Source: an uncultured Clostridium sp.
GTDB lineage: Bacteria; Bacillota; Clostridia; Clostridiales; Clostridiaceae
NCBI RefSeq assembly: GCF_910588715.1
Contig: NZ_CAJURG010000001.1
Span: 588,101-652,100, forward strand
Length of the DNA: 64,000 nt
Reading direction: 5' to 3'
Both the position numbers and the translations under genes were made by a program. Below are positions 8,037 to 17,120 of the stretch, piece by piece (positions within the stretch are counted from its first letter, which is position 1; every line of letters starts with the position of its first letter). The notes under the pieces are model-generated. The model was given only the letters and a program-made list of their open reading frames with translations. It was not told the origin of the DNA and made no database searches.

Positions 8037-10319
8037 TTAAACTATTATATTTTTAGAAAGTGCTTCTTCTGCAATTATATATTCACTATGAAGCGCCCTA
8101 GTTAAGGCTACATAAAGTAATCTTTGATTTAATATATTATCTGGATAATTTTTTTCTGTTGGATTATATATGATAGTTCCATCAAATTCTAATCCTTTTG
8201 TTAAATAAGCTGGTATTATAATTATATCAGTCTTTGGAGTTTCTTTTTCATTTCCCTTAATTAAAGCAAAATCTAAATCAGTATATTTTTTTAATTCTTT
8301 TTCTAAAACTTTACCTTCATTATAAGTTTTTGTTATTATTGCAATACTATGTTTACCTTTAGAGTTAAGTCTTTTTATAATTTCCTCAATTAATCTTATA
8401 GATTCTCTTATTGAAACAGATTTAATTACCTCTGGCTTTTCTCCGTGTCTTAGTACTGGCTTTGCAGCCTTTAATCCTAAATTTTGTGCATTTAATATAG
8501 AATTAGCAAATTCAATGATTTCAACTGTAGAACGATAACTTTGGCTTAATGTTATAAATGTAGCTTTTCCATTAAATACACCTTCCGTAATGTCATTCCA
8601 TGTTCTAATTCCCTTATAATGATAAATTCCTTGAGCTAAATCTCCAACTAAGGTTAAGGAATTTCCCATTGATAAACAATTAATTAAATAAATTTGAAAT
8701 GGACTATAATCTTGTGCTTCATCTACTACTATATGCTTGTATTTTGACTTTTCATCAATACCTTCTAATAGCATGTGTATATAGAAAAGTACAGGTAGAT
8801 CATCTTCATCAATTATGCCCTTTTCATAATTTGATATTTCTTCTGATTTTATATATTCAGCTAATGCACTTGGAATTTTATTTCCAGTTGCAATTTCAAA
8901 AACTTGGTCATCTTTGAATAAATTAATATAAATATCGCTACAGGTAATTCCTCTCCAATTTTTAAAATATTCATTCATTACCTTTTTTGCATCATGCTTA
9001 ATGTAACTTTTAATATTATCCCTTTCATTATATATTTCTATTAATTTATTTCTCCTTTGCTCTCCATCTTCCAATTGACTTTTTATTTCTTTAATTTTTA
9101 CGTCCCATTCCCTATCAATTTGAATAATAAGACTTTCTATTCTTTCCTTTAACTTTAAAGATAAGTATCTTTTAATTTCATCTTTTCTCTTATTTATAGG
9201 ATAGCTCTGCAAATCTTTTAAGTATAATCTCATTATTTCTCTCTTTGAAAATAATACATAATTTGCTATTAAAATATCCTCTATTTCTAAAGAGCTACTT
9301 TCTAATAAAGCTATATATCTGTCTATTATAGTTTTAAATATTAAATTTCCTTTTACTCTTGAAGAATTTACAATAAATTGCTTTTCCCTATGGTCTTCTA
9401 TTTCTATTAATTCTTTTAGCTTATCATCCTTAGTCTTAATTTTTCCCTTTAATTTAAGAAATTTCATCACAAGTTCTTGAAAGGTTGTTTGCTTTACATC
9501 GTTTGATCCTAAAGTAGGTAAAATATCAGAAATGTAATCTAAAAATAATTTATTTGGTGCTAATACTAATATATCTTTACCATCCATAGATTCTCTATAT
9601 CTATATAAAAGGTATGCTAATCTATGCAATGCAACTGTAGTTTTTCCAGAACCTGCTGACCCTTGAACTATTATTGGAAGATTCTTTGGCCATCTTATAA
9701 TATCATTTTGCTCTTTTTGTATAGTTGCAACTACTTCTTTAAGTTTTTTTCCCCTACTTTCTTCAAGATTAATTTTCAAAAATTCATCAACAAGCTCTGA
9801 ACCTTCTTCTCCATTAATAATTATTTCATCAGTACTTTCATCAAAAATTTTATCTAACTTTTCATTATTAAATAAAAACTTTCTCTTTAAATTAAGTTCT
9901 CCTTCAACTATCCCCATAGGAGCTTTATAATATGCTTCCCCACCAGTTCCACTATAATAAAGGTCTGCTACTGGTGCTCTCCAATCAACAACAATTTCCT
10001 CTCCATCTACTGTAGATGTTATTCCCTTTTTGCCTATGTAAATCTTTTCTTCTAATCCAAACTTTTCATTAAAATCGACTCTACCAAAATAAGGACTTTT
10101 TAATGCTTCTTCATAATTTTCTATTTCTTTTTTTAATAAATTATATATCTTTTCCGTGTTTTCTTTTTCCTCATCATAATTACCTTTAGCTTCCTTTGTT
10201 AATATTCTTAACTTTTTAGCTATTTCTTCTTGATATTTTCTCTTTTTTTCAACTTCATTTAATATATCCTTACGTTTTTGTTTAAGGATACTTCTTTCTA
10301 GAGCTAAATTTTCACTCAT
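8037..10319 (-). CDS. helD: HelD-type RNA polymerase recycling ATPase
   Basis: A 760-residue superfamily 1 NTPase. The N-terminal 70 residues form a basic/acidic coiled coil that in HelD proteins enters the RNA polymerase secondary channel. The block 'VDWRAPVADLYYSG' (about 111-123) is characteristic of HelD, as is the P-loop 'VQGSAGSGKTTVALHR' (Lys226). Walker B 'VVDEAQDYSP', motif III 'LVGDLAQGIYHY', and C-terminal motifs 'LTKGLEFD' and 'RLLYVALTRA' follow in UvrD-like order. Role in the family: ATP-driven removal of DNA and RNA from stalled RNA polymerase. Start ATG behind GGAGGAAA. Distinguished from UvrD/PcrA by the large N-terminal extension and the WRAP motif. Confidence 0.85.
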   Translation of the reverse strand: MSENLALERSILKQKRKDILNEVEKKRKYQEEIAKKLRILTKEAKGNYDEEKENTEKIYNLLKKEIENYEEALKSPYFGRVDFNEKFGLEEKIYIGKKGITSTVDGEEIVVDWRAPVADLYYSGTGGEAYYKAPMGIVEGELNLKRKFLFNNEKLDKIFDESTDEIIINGEEGSELVDEFLKINLEESRGKKLKEVVATIQKEQNDIIRWPKNLPIIVQGSAGSGKTTVALHRLAYLLYRYRESMDGKDILVLAPNKLFLDYISDILPTLGSNDVKQTTFQELVMKFLKLKGKIKTKDDKLKELIEIEDHREKQFIVNSSRVKGNLIFKTIIDRYIALLESSSLEIEDILIANYVLFSKREIMRLYLKDLQSYPINKRKDEIKRYLSLKLKERIESLIIQIDREWDVKIKEIKSQLEDGEQRRNKLIEIYNERDNIKSYIKHDAKKVMNEYFKNWRGITCSDIYINLFKDDQVFEIATGNKIPSALAEYIKSEEISNYEKGIIDEDDLPVLFYIHMLLEGIDEKSKYKHIVVDEAQDYSPFQIYLINCLSMGNSLTLVGDLAQGIYHYKGIRTWNDITEGVFNGKATFITLSQSYRSTVEIIEFANSILNAQNLGLKAAKPVLRHGEKPEVIKSVSIRESIRLIEEIIKRLNSKGKHSIAIITKTYNEGKVLEKELKKYTDLDFALIKGNEKETPKTDIIIIPAYLTKGLEFDGTIIYNPTEKNYPDNILNQRLLYVALTRALHSEYIIAEEALSKNIIV

Positions 10320-10486
10320 TATTTCCTCCTCATAATCAATCTATATTATTTTATGCAATATTCAATAATACTCTACTGTAACAATTTTATATAGTCATAA
10401 TTATTTATATTATTGCCTTGATTAGAGATTTTTATTAAATATATTTTGAATTTTACAACATAAATATTTAATTTTATCTAATAAAA

Positions 10487-10530
10487 TAGGGCTAGTCAAT
10501 AATTAATTTTATAATTATTGACTAGTCCTA
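10487..10530 (-). terminator. Terminator after the UPF0210 gene
   Basis: A 19-bp stem (10487-10505 with 10512-10530, one G-U pair) with a 6-nt loop follows the UPF0210 stop on the minus strand and is trailed by a U-rich stretch. Confidence 0.75.
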
Positions 10531-10549
10531 AATAAATACTATTATTTAT

Positions 10550-11905
10550 TTAATTTTTAAATGAATGAATTGGTGCTGGTATTCTTCCACCACGATTAAT
10601 AAAATCAAAAGAAGAATTCTTATTTACAGCCATTACAGGTGCTGTTCCTAATAGTCCGCCAAACTCAACTAAGTCTCCTACTTTGCAATTTGGAGCTGGA
10701 ATAATTCTAACTGCTGTAGTTTTATTATTGATAACCCCAATTGCACTTTCATCAGCTATAATTGCAGATAATGTTTCTGCTGTTGTATCTCCTGGTACTG
10801 CTATCATATCTAAGCCAACTGAACAAATAGCTGTCATTGCTTCAAGCTTTTCTAAATTTAACGAATTATTTAATACAGCATCTATCATTCCTGCATCTTC
10901 AGAAACTGGAATAAAAGCTCCACTTAATCCTCCAACATGACTACAGGCCATTACTCCACCTTTTTTAACTGCATCATTTAAGAGAGCCAAAGCTGCTGTT
11001 GTTCCGTGAGTTCCAACAACTTCAAGCCCCATTGCTTCTAAAATATGTGCAACAGAATCTCCAACTGCAGGGGTAGGTGCTAATGATAAATCTACAATTC
11101 CAAAAGGAGTATCTAATCTTTTAGATGCTTCATGTGCAACTAATTGACCTATTCTAGTAATTTTAAAAGCAGTTCTTTTAATAGTTTCAGAAACTACATC
11201 AAAGCTTTCACCCTTAACCTTTTCTATTGCTCTTTGAACTACTCCAGGTCCACTAACTCCAACATTTATAACTCTATCAGCTTCTCCAACTCCATGAAAA
11301 GCTCCTGCCATAAATGGATTATCCTCAACAGCATTAGCAAATACCACAAGCTTTGCACATCCAAATCCCTTTTTATCTGCTGTTAATTCAGCAGTCTTTT
11401 TTATTACTTTTCCCATTTCCTTTACTGCATCCATATTAATTCCACACTTACTAGAACCAACATTTACTGATGAACAAACCTTATTAGTTTTTGCTAAAGC
11501 TTCTGGTATTGAATTAATTAAAATTCTATCCCCTTTAGTATATCCCTTATGTACTAAAGCTGAAAAACCACCTATAAAATCTATTTTTAATTCATGTGCT
11601 GCTTTATCTAATATTTCTGCAAATTTTATATAATTACTTTCATCTGTTGCTCCTGCAATTATTGAAATAGGAGTAACAGAAACTCTTTTATTTACTATTG
11701 GAATACCAAATTCATTTGATATTTCATTTCCAACCTTAACTAAATCTTTAGCATACGTAGTTACTTTATTATATATTTTTTCCCTTGCCTTATCTCCATT
11801 GCTATCAATACAATCTAAAAGAGAAATTCCCATAGTTATAGTTCTAATATCTAACTTTTCCTCTTCTATCATCTTTATAGTTTCTAATATATTATTTGCA
11901 TTCAT
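10550..11905 (-). CDS. UPF0210 (DUF711/PFL-like) family protein
   Basis: A 451-residue protein of the UPF0210/DUF711 family, distantly related to the pyruvate formate-lyase-like fold but with no demonstrated reaction. Recognisable blocks include 'ETIKMIEEEKLDIRTITMGISLLDC' region at the N-terminus, Gly-rich 'GVSGPGVVQRAIE' and 'CSVGLDMIAVPGDTTAETLS'. Two ATGs are possible; the first (11917) overlaps the GGAGG that must serve as ribosome binding site, so I use the second at 11905. The ACT-domain gene 28 bp upstream is the usual partner of this family in Firmicutes, suggesting that a small ligand, perhaps an amino acid, controls it. Confidence 0.85.
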   Translation of the reverse strand: MNANNILETIKMIEEEKLDIRTITMGISLLDCIDSNGDKAREKIYNKVTTYAKDLVKVGNEISNEFGIPIVNKRVSVTPISIIAGATDESNYIKFAEILDKAAHELKIDFIGGFSALVHKGYTKGDRILINSIPEALAKTNKVCSSVNVGSSKCGINMDAVKEMGKVIKKTAELTADKKGFGCAKLVVFANAVEDNPFMAGAFHGVGEADRVINVGVSGPGVVQRAIEKVKGESFDVVSETIKRTAFKITRIGQLVAHEASKRLDTPFGIVDLSLAPTPAVGDSVAHILEAMGLEVVGTHGTTAALALLNDAVKKGGVMACSHVGGLSGAFIPVSEDAGMIDAVLNNSLNLEKLEAMTAICSVGLDMIAVPGDTTAETLSAIIADESAIGVINNKTTAVRIIPAPNCKVGDLVEFGGLLGTAPVMAVNKNSSFDFINRGGRIPAPIHSFKN

Positions 11906-11933
11906 AAATACCTCCATTTAAATAATTAATATT

Positions 11934-12203
11934 TTATACAGTATACATAGAATTAAATATTTCTTCCCTTTGAATTTTAACTTCAACTCCTAATTCTTTT
12001 CCCTTTAGCTCTAAAATGCCTTTAATATTATCAAAGTTATCATTACTCAATTTTAAATCCAGCATCATTATCATTGTAAAAAATTCACCCATTATAGTTT
12101 GATTAACATCTAAAATATTAATATTTAATTTTTGAAGCTCACTACTTACACCTGCTATAATTCCTACCTTATCCTTACCTATTACTGTTAAAATAGCCTT
12201 CAT
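11934..12203 (-). CDS. ACT domain protein, UPF0237 family
   Basis: An 89-residue stand-alone ACT domain: 'AILTVIGKDKVGIIAGVSSEL' region (split here by its Gly-Val-Ile turn) is the ligand-binding first beta-alpha unit, and 'IMGEFFTMIMMLDL' the third strand. Stand-alone ACT proteins of the UPF0237 group pair with UPF0210 proteins, exactly the arrangement here (28-bp gap, same strand). It likely binds an amino acid and acts as regulatory partner. Start ATG is behind GGGAGG. Nothing odd about length. Confidence 0.85.
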   Translation of the reverse strand: MKAILTVIGKDKVGIIAGVSSELQKLNINILDVNQTIMGEFFTMIMMLDLKLSNDNFDNIKGILELKGKELGVEVKIQREEIFNSMYTV

Positions 12204-12361
12204 AATAACCTCCCAAATTAACCTTATAAATTTTCATAAATTATATTAATTCTAACTTTTAATCAGCCAATTGTCAATTTATTCCTTTTTGTCATTTCAT
12301 TACTATTTAGCTATGAAGATTAAATTAATTAAGATATTTAATAAACAAAAAAATATAAAAT

Positions 12362-12401
12362 AAAACAAGATTAAATAATAAAAATCATTTAATCTTGTTT
12401 T
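12362..12401 (-). terminator. Terminator of the metF-luxS unit
   Basis: A 15-bp perfect stem (12362-12376 with 12387-12401), 10-nt loop, and a U-rich tail on the minus strand directly after the luxS stop. Confidence 0.85.
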
Positions 12402-12405
12402 ATTA

Positions 12406-12861
12406 TTACTCACCATAAATATTTAAAGAAAAACCTTTTTCTAATGCTTCCCTTGCATATTCCTTAGCTCCAAATAAAGATAAATCTCTATAATTTCCAC
12501 ATTGAATTTCATTAGCTGCTGGTATTTCTTCGGCTTCTAAAACCTTATTTAAGGCATTTTCTAAAGCAATTTTTATTTCCTTAGTATCTCTATTACCAAA
12601 AATACTTAAATAAAATCCTGTTCTACAGCCCATTGGTGATAAATCTATAATTCCATCTAAATTATTTCTAAGCTCATGTGCTAATAAATGTTCTAACCCA
12701 TGCATTGCTGCGGTTCCAAAAGCCTCCTTATTCGGCTGTAAAAATCTTATATCAAACTTTGTTACAAAATCTCCTTTTGGACTACTTAATAAACAACACT
12801 TTCTTATATATGGTGCCTTAACCTTTCTATGATCTAATTCAAAACTTTCTACCTTATTCAT
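12406..12861 (-). CDS. luxS: S-ribosylhomocysteine lyase
   Basis: A 151-residue LuxS, normal length. It cleaves S-ribosylhomocysteine to homocysteine and DPD, the autoinducer-2 precursor. Metal ligands His54, His58 and Cys121 ('HGLEHLLAHELR', 'EIQCGNYRDLS') and the catalytic Glu57 and Cys79 ('PMGCRTGFY') are all present. Its ATG overlaps the metF stop as ATGA, so translation is coupled to metF: LuxS regenerates homocysteine while MetF makes the methyl donor for its remethylation. No pfs/mtnN gene lies next to it. No quorum-sensing receptor is seen in the window, so the metabolic role is the safer call. Confidence 0.97.
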   Translation of the reverse strand: MNKVESFELDHRKVKAPYIRKCCLLSSPKGDFVTKFDIRFLQPNKEAFGTAAMHGLEHLLAHELRNNLDGIIDLSPMGCRTGFYLSIFGNRDTKEIKIALENALNKVLEAEEIPAANEIQCGNYRDLSLFGAKEYAREALEKGFSLNIYGE

Positions 12862-13751
12862 TTTTTGCCTCCTATATCTTTATTAATTGAATTTATAATT
12901 GTATTTATGTTACCATGTATTCTTCTTGCTACATATGGATTATTCATAGTATATAAATGAATTCCATCAACACCACTAGAAACTAAATCCACTATTTGTT
13001 CAACAGCATATGCAATTCCTGCTTCTCTTAATGCTTCCTTATCGTGTTCATACTTATTCATTATCTTAATAAACTTTTCTGGAACATAAGCTCCACATAA
13101 AGATGTTATTCTTTCTATTTGATTTTTATTTACAACTGGCATAATTCCAGCTTGAATTGGTGATTTAATTCCCAACTTTTCTTTTTCCTCTAACATATTA
13201 TAAAAAAAATTATTATCAAAAAATAATTGAGAAATAAATTGAGTAGCACCCATATCTTCCTTTAATTTTAAATGCATCATGTCCTCCTTAAAGTCTCTCC
13301 CTTTAACATGACCTTCTGGATAACATGCCCCTAAAATATTAAAATCTCCCCTTTTCTTTATATGAGAAATAAGTTCATAAGCATAATTAAATTCTCCCTT
13401 AGGTTTTTCCCCAACAGGAATATCTCCCCTTAAAGCTAGTATATTTTCTATTCCTTTATTCTTTAAATCATCTAATATAATATCTATTTCCTTTTTACTA
13501 GATGATATACATGTTAAATGTGCAACAGATTCCACACCATATTTTCCTTTTACAACTGATGATAATTCAGTTGTCCTATTATTAGTTAAACTTCCTCCTG
13601 CCCCATAAGTTACACTAATAAAATCTGGCTTTAAGTCCTTTAATTCCTCTAAGGTTTCATAAATTGTATTAATGGATGATGTAACTTTAGGCGGAAATAT
13701 TTCAAAGGAAAATACTAATTTCTTACTATTAAATAATTCATTAATTTTCAA
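12858..13751 (-). CDS. metF: 5,10-Methylenetetrahydrofolate reductase
   Basis: A 297-residue FAD-dependent TIM-barrel enzyme reducing methylene-THF to methyl-THF for methionine synthesis (and, in acetogens, the Wood-Ljungdahl methyl branch). 'FSFEIFPPK' carries the catalytic Glu, 'SVTYGAGGS' and 'LALRGDIP' bind flavin and folate, 'ATQFISQLFFDN' follows. Start codon is TTG at 13751, seven nt after AAAGGGGG. No metV or acetogenesis genes are adjacent; the ATGA overlap with luxS points to methionine recycling. No S-box-like structure is evident in the 110 nt upstream. Confidence 0.95.
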   Translation of the reverse strand: MKINELFNSKKLVFSFEIFPPKVTSSINTIYETLEELKDLKPDFISVTYGAGGSLTNNRTTELSSVVKGKYGVESVAHLTCISSSKKEIDIILDDLKNKGIENILALRGDIPVGEKPKGEFNYAYELISHIKKRGDFNILGACYPEGHVKGRDFKEDMMHLKLKEDMGATQFISQLFFDNNFFYNMLEEKEKLGIKSPIQAGIMPVVNKNQIERITSLCGAYVPEKFIKIMNKYEHDKEALREAGIAYAVEQIVDLVSSGVDGIHLYTMNNPYVARRIHGNINTIINSINKDIGGKK

Positions 13752-13870
13752 AGAAATGCCCCCTTTTAATTATTTATCAGTTTTTAAACTATAATACATT
13801 GAAATAATTAAAACTCTTTAATAAATTTTTATTCTTAAATTTAAGTCTTATTCTTTTTTATAAAATAAAA

Positions 13871-13919
13871 AGGAGCTATATCCTATTGAAAATTTTTAAT
13901 TCAATAGGATATAGCTCCT
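13871..13919 (-). terminator. Strong terminator after the TagO/WecA-type gene
   Basis: A perfect 20-bp stem (13871-13890 with 13900-13919) and 9-nt loop; on the minus strand it is followed by a U-rich run. The stem contains AGCTATATCC, shared with the terminator at 3858. Confidence 0.9.
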
Positions 13920-13982
13920 AATTTTTATTAATATATCTTATAAAAAGTTATTTTAATTTATCCTTTAAGAAACTTTTATAAA

Positions 13983-14936
13983 CTAAAATTTTATTAGTAA
14001 TAATAATATAGAAACAATACTACAAGTTAAACTAATTATACTTATAAAAGTTACTATTTGTTTATTATTTAATCCCTTTTCTTGAAGTCTATAATGAATT
14101 TGACTTCTATCTGCTTGATATATAGGTTTTCCTTCTGAAAATCTCTTAAATATAACAAATATATTATCAAATATAGGAACAGCTAAAGCTAAAATTGGTA
14201 TCATTAAGCTTAATATAGTTGCACCCTTAAATGCACCATCTAAAGCAATTATACTTAAAATAAATCCTAAAAAGTTTGCACCAGAATCACCCATAAATAT
14301 TTTTGCTGGATATTTATTATAATATAAAAATGCCAATACAACACCGGCTGTTATAAGAGAAAATAATAATGATGGAGGTTGACCTAATATAATAGCTGAT
14401 ACTGCAAAAGTTATTGCTGAAATAAATGATACACTTCCTGCTAACCCATCCATTCCATCAGACCAATTTATTACGGTAGTAACACCAAAAATCCAAGTTA
14501 TAGTAAGAATAAATTGAACTATAGGTACTAATGTTATGTACTCATGAGTAAATGGATTTGTAAATCCTTCAAATGAAATTCCAGACTTAAAAACAATTAC
14601 AGCAGCTAAAAGTTGAACTGCAAGTCTTGGAGTAATTCCAAATTCTCTTCCTACGCTTTTATAATAGTCATCTATTATTCCTATGATTAATATTAATAAT
14701 GACCCTATAAATATTCCATACTTTTCATCAAAGCTATAATTATAAAAAACAATAAAATATGCTATAAAAAATCCAATAAACATGGCAATTCCACCACAAA
14801 GTGGAGTTTCACCCTTATGTTGTTTTCTTTTAGTAGGCTTATCAGTAAAATTATATTTAAAAGCTAATTTCATAAATATCGGTGTTAAAATAAACACACT
14901 AGAAAAAGCTATTATTATTGCTAGTAAATATTTCAT
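13983..14936 (-). CDS. tagO: Undecaprenyl-phosphate GlcNAc-1-phosphate transferase (TagO/WecA/MraY family)
   Basis: A 317-residue polytopic membrane protein (about ten helices). Family signatures: 'PLCGGIAMF', 'GIIDDYYK' (Asp-Asp pair for Mg2+), 'NWSDGMDGLAG', 'IFMGDSGANFLGF' and the cytoplasmic 'QADRSQIHYRL' loop whose His-rich form distinguishes WecA/TagO from MraY. It transfers a HexNAc-1-phosphate from UDP-sugar to undecaprenyl phosphate, the first step of wall teichoic acid or other wall polysaccharide synthesis. The upstream TTG could add one residue, but AAGGAG spacing favours the ATG at 14936. It is a single-gene unit. The symbol is by family; substrate not proven. Confidence 0.85.
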   Translation of the reverse strand: MKYLLAIIIAFSSVFILTPIFMKLAFKYNFTDKPTKRKQHKGETPLCGGIAMFIGFFIAYFIVFYNYSFDEKYGIFIGSLLILIIGIIDDYYKSVGREFGITPRLAVQLLAAVIVFKSGISFEGFTNPFTHEYITLVPIVQFILTITWIFGVTTVINWSDGMDGLAGSVSFISAITFAVSAIILGQPPSLLFSLITAGVVLAFLYYNKYPAKIFMGDSGANFLGFILSIIALDGAFKGATILSLMIPILALAVPIFDNIFVIFKRFSEGKPIYQADRSQIHYRLQEKGLNNKQIVTFISIISLTCSIVSILLLLIKF

Positions 14937-15041
14937 CAAGTATCTCCTTAGAAATTATCATAATATGCAATATTATGTATTATATTAGCATTATACTATT
15001 AATTTAAATCATTATCAAATATATAATTAAATAAAAATTAA

Positions 15042-15069
15042 GGGAGCTACTTTATAAAAAGTAACTCCC
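15042..15069 (-). terminator. Terminator of the V-ATPase operon
   Basis: A stem of GGGAG/CTCCC plus TACTTT/AAAGTA around one internal pair (G-U on the RNA), loop ATAA, followed on the minus strand by a U-rich tail. It lies 20 bp after the ntpD stop. Confidence 0.8.
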
Positions 15070-15089
15070 AATTGTGATAATGTAAAGAT

Positions 15090-15734
15090 TTATTCAGCTC
15101 TTGCGTTAATTATATCTTTAACCTTCATTAATCTAGTTAAAGCTCCTCTTTCATTTTCATCAAGTTTCATTCTAATAAACTTAATTGTTTCTTGTAATTG
15201 AGGAATTGTCATATACTCAAGGGCATTAACTCTTCTTCTTGTCTTTTCAATTTCATCAGCCATAAGCTGTGTTGATTTTTCAACTTCAGCTAACTCAAGT
15301 AGCTTTGGAAGTATTGATTCAAGCTTTCCTATAGCATCATCTAATTCAGAAGATGTATTGGCAAACCCATATGGATAAATGCTTCCTTCACTATCTTGTA
15401 ATTGTCTGTGGAATTTCATTTGTGGAACATTAACACTCATTATGTTTTTTGTTCCTACTTCAACAGATACACTATCTTTTGGATAAGCAACTGCTTCTTC
15501 TAAGAATTCCGAACTCATTACAGCACTTGCCATAACGAAATCTTTAAACGAGCCTTCTAGTTCAAATTCAACTGATTTTCTAAGCTCATTATTATATTTA
15601 ACAAGATTAATAAATTGTCTCATTAACTCGTCTTGTTTATCTTTAAGAAGCTTATGTCCTCTTGCTGCAGTAGTTAATCTTTTCTTCAGCTTAGATAGCT
15701 CCATTCTAGTAGGATTGACATTTAACTTTGCCAT
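15090..15734 (-). CDS. ntpD: V/A-type ATPase subunit D (central stalk)
   Basis: A 214-residue central-shaft subunit. The N-terminus 'LNVNPTRMELSKLKKRL' and the long antiparallel coiled coil formed by the first 80 and last 70 residues are diagnostic ('ARRRVNALEY'-like segment 'TRRRVNALEYMTIP' near residue 165). In the rotary motor it transmits torque between the A3B3 head and the membrane ring. It is the last gene of the operon, 3 bp after ntpB. Start ATG; length typical. Confidence 0.96.
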   Translation of the reverse strand: MAKLNVNPTRMELSKLKKRLTTAARGHKLLKDKQDELMRQFINLVKYNNELRKSVEFELEGSFKDFVMASAVMSSEFLEEAVAYPKDSVSVEVGTKNIMSVNVPQMKFHRQLQDSEGSIYPYGFANTSSELDDAIGKLESILPKLLELAEVEKSTQLMADEIEKTRRRVNALEYMTIPQLQETIKFIRMKLDENERGALTRLMKVKDIINARAE

Positions 15735-15737
15735 ATT

Positions 15738-17120
15738 CTACTCTTCATCTCCCTTTGGCATATACTTTTCAAGATATTCATCTCTGATTCTCTTAAGCTC
15801 AGTCTTAGGAAGAATCTTAAGTAATTTCCAACCTAAATTTAAAGTTTCTTCTATTGATCTATTTGTTTCAAATCCTTGAGAAACATATTGTTCTTCAAAT
15901 GCTTCTGCAAACTTAGCAAACTTCTTGTCTGTTTCTGATAATGCAGATTCACCTAAGATAGCTGATAATTCTTTAGCTTGCTTACCTTGTGCATAAGCTG
16001 AGAATAATTGGTTCATTGTATCAGCATGATCTTCTCTAGTCTTACCTTTTCCAATCCCCTTATCTTTAAGTCTTGAAAGTGATGGAAGTACATCAATTGG
16101 AGGTACAATTCCCTTTTTGTATAATTCTCTTGAAAGAATTATTTGTCCTTCTGTGATATATCCAGTTAAGTCTGGAATTGGGTGAGTCTTATCTTCTTCA
16201 GGCATTGTTAATATTGGAATTTGAGTGATTGAACCACCTCTACCATTAATTCTACCTGCTCTTTCATATAATGTAGAAAGGTCAGTATATAAGTATCCTG
16301 GGTAACCTCTTCTACCTGGAACTTCCTTTCTAGCTGCTGATACTTCTCTTAATGCTTCTGCATAGTTAGTTATATCAGTCATTATAACAAGAACATGCAT
16401 ATCTTTTTCATATGCTAAGAATTCAGCTGCTGTTAATGCCATTCTTGGTGTAGCTATTCTTTCGATAGCTGGGTCTGATGCAAGGTTCATAAATAATACA
16501 GCATTATCTATAGCACCAGTTTTCTTAAATTCATCAACGAAGAATTGAGATTCTTCGAAAGTTATACCAATTGCTGCAAATACAACGGCAAAGTTAGCAT
16601 CTGAATTTAAAACAGTCGCTTGTCTTGCTATTTGTGCAGCTAATTGTGCATGAGGAAGACCTGATGCAGAGAAAACAGGTAACTTTTGTCCTCTTACTAG
16701 TGTATTTAATCCATCAATAGCTGATATTCCTGTTTGAATAAACTCTGATGGGAAATTTCTTGATACTGGGTTAATTGCTTCCCCATTTATATCTAATTGC
16801 TTTTCTGGTATTATCTTTGGTCCTTTGTCAATTGGATGACCCATACCATCAAATACTCTACCTAACATATCTTCTGATACGCCTAATTGAAGTGGCTTTC
16901 CTAAAAATTTAGCCTTAGTTCCTTTTAAGTTAATTCCTGAAGAACCTTCAAATAATTGAACCATTGCTTTAGAACCATTAACTTCAAGAACCTTACCTCT
17001 TCTTAATTCACCAGTTTGTATTTCAACTTCAACTAATTCATCATACTTAACTCCGCTAACTCCTTCAACAACCATTAAAGGACCAACAACTTCTGTAACC
17101 GTTCTGTATTCCTTAAGCAT
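15738..17120 (-). CDS. ntpB: V/A-type ATPase subunit B (non-catalytic)
   Basis: A 460-residue head subunit. Starts 'MLKEYRTVTEVVGPLMVVEG', has the family blocks 'SASGLPHAQLAAQIARQA' (degenerate P-loop position, no GKT, as expected for B) and 'GRRGYPGYLYTDLSTLYERAG'. Together with A it forms the A3B3 hexamer and shapes the nucleotide site. Its ATG lies inside the last codons of ntpA (8-bp overlap) behind AAGGAGGGG, giving tight stoichiometric coupling. Confidence 0.97.
   Translation of the reverse strand: MLKEYRTVTEVVGPLMVVEGVSGVKYDELVEVEIQTGELRRGKVLEVNGSKAMVQLFEGSSGINLKGTKAKFLGKPLQLGVSEDMLGRVFDGMGHPIDKGPKIIPEKQLDINGEAINPVSRNFPSEFIQTGISAIDGLNTLVRGQKLPVFSASGLPHAQLAAQIARQATVLNSDANFAVVFAAIGITFEESQFFVDEFKKTGAIDNAVLFMNLASDPAIERIATPRMALTAAEFLAYEKDMHVLVIMTDITNYAEALREVSAARKEVPGRRGYPGYLYTDLSTLYERAGRINGRGGSITQIPILTMPEEDKTHPIPDLTGYITEGQIILSRELYKKGIVPPIDVLPSLSRLKDKGIGKGKTREDHADTMNQLFSAYAQGKQAKELSAILGESALSETDKKFAKFAEAFEEQYVSQGFETNRSIEETLNLGWKLLKILPKTELKRIRDEYLEKYMPKGDEE

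Noticed and set aside
10683..10940. 85-residue + ORF inside the UPF0210 gene
   Set aside because: Antisense shadow of conserved protein; no ribosome binding site.
13752..13870. S-box/SAM riboswitch upstream of metF
   Set aside because: Only about 110 nt of AT-rich sequence with no multi-helix fold before the next terminator.
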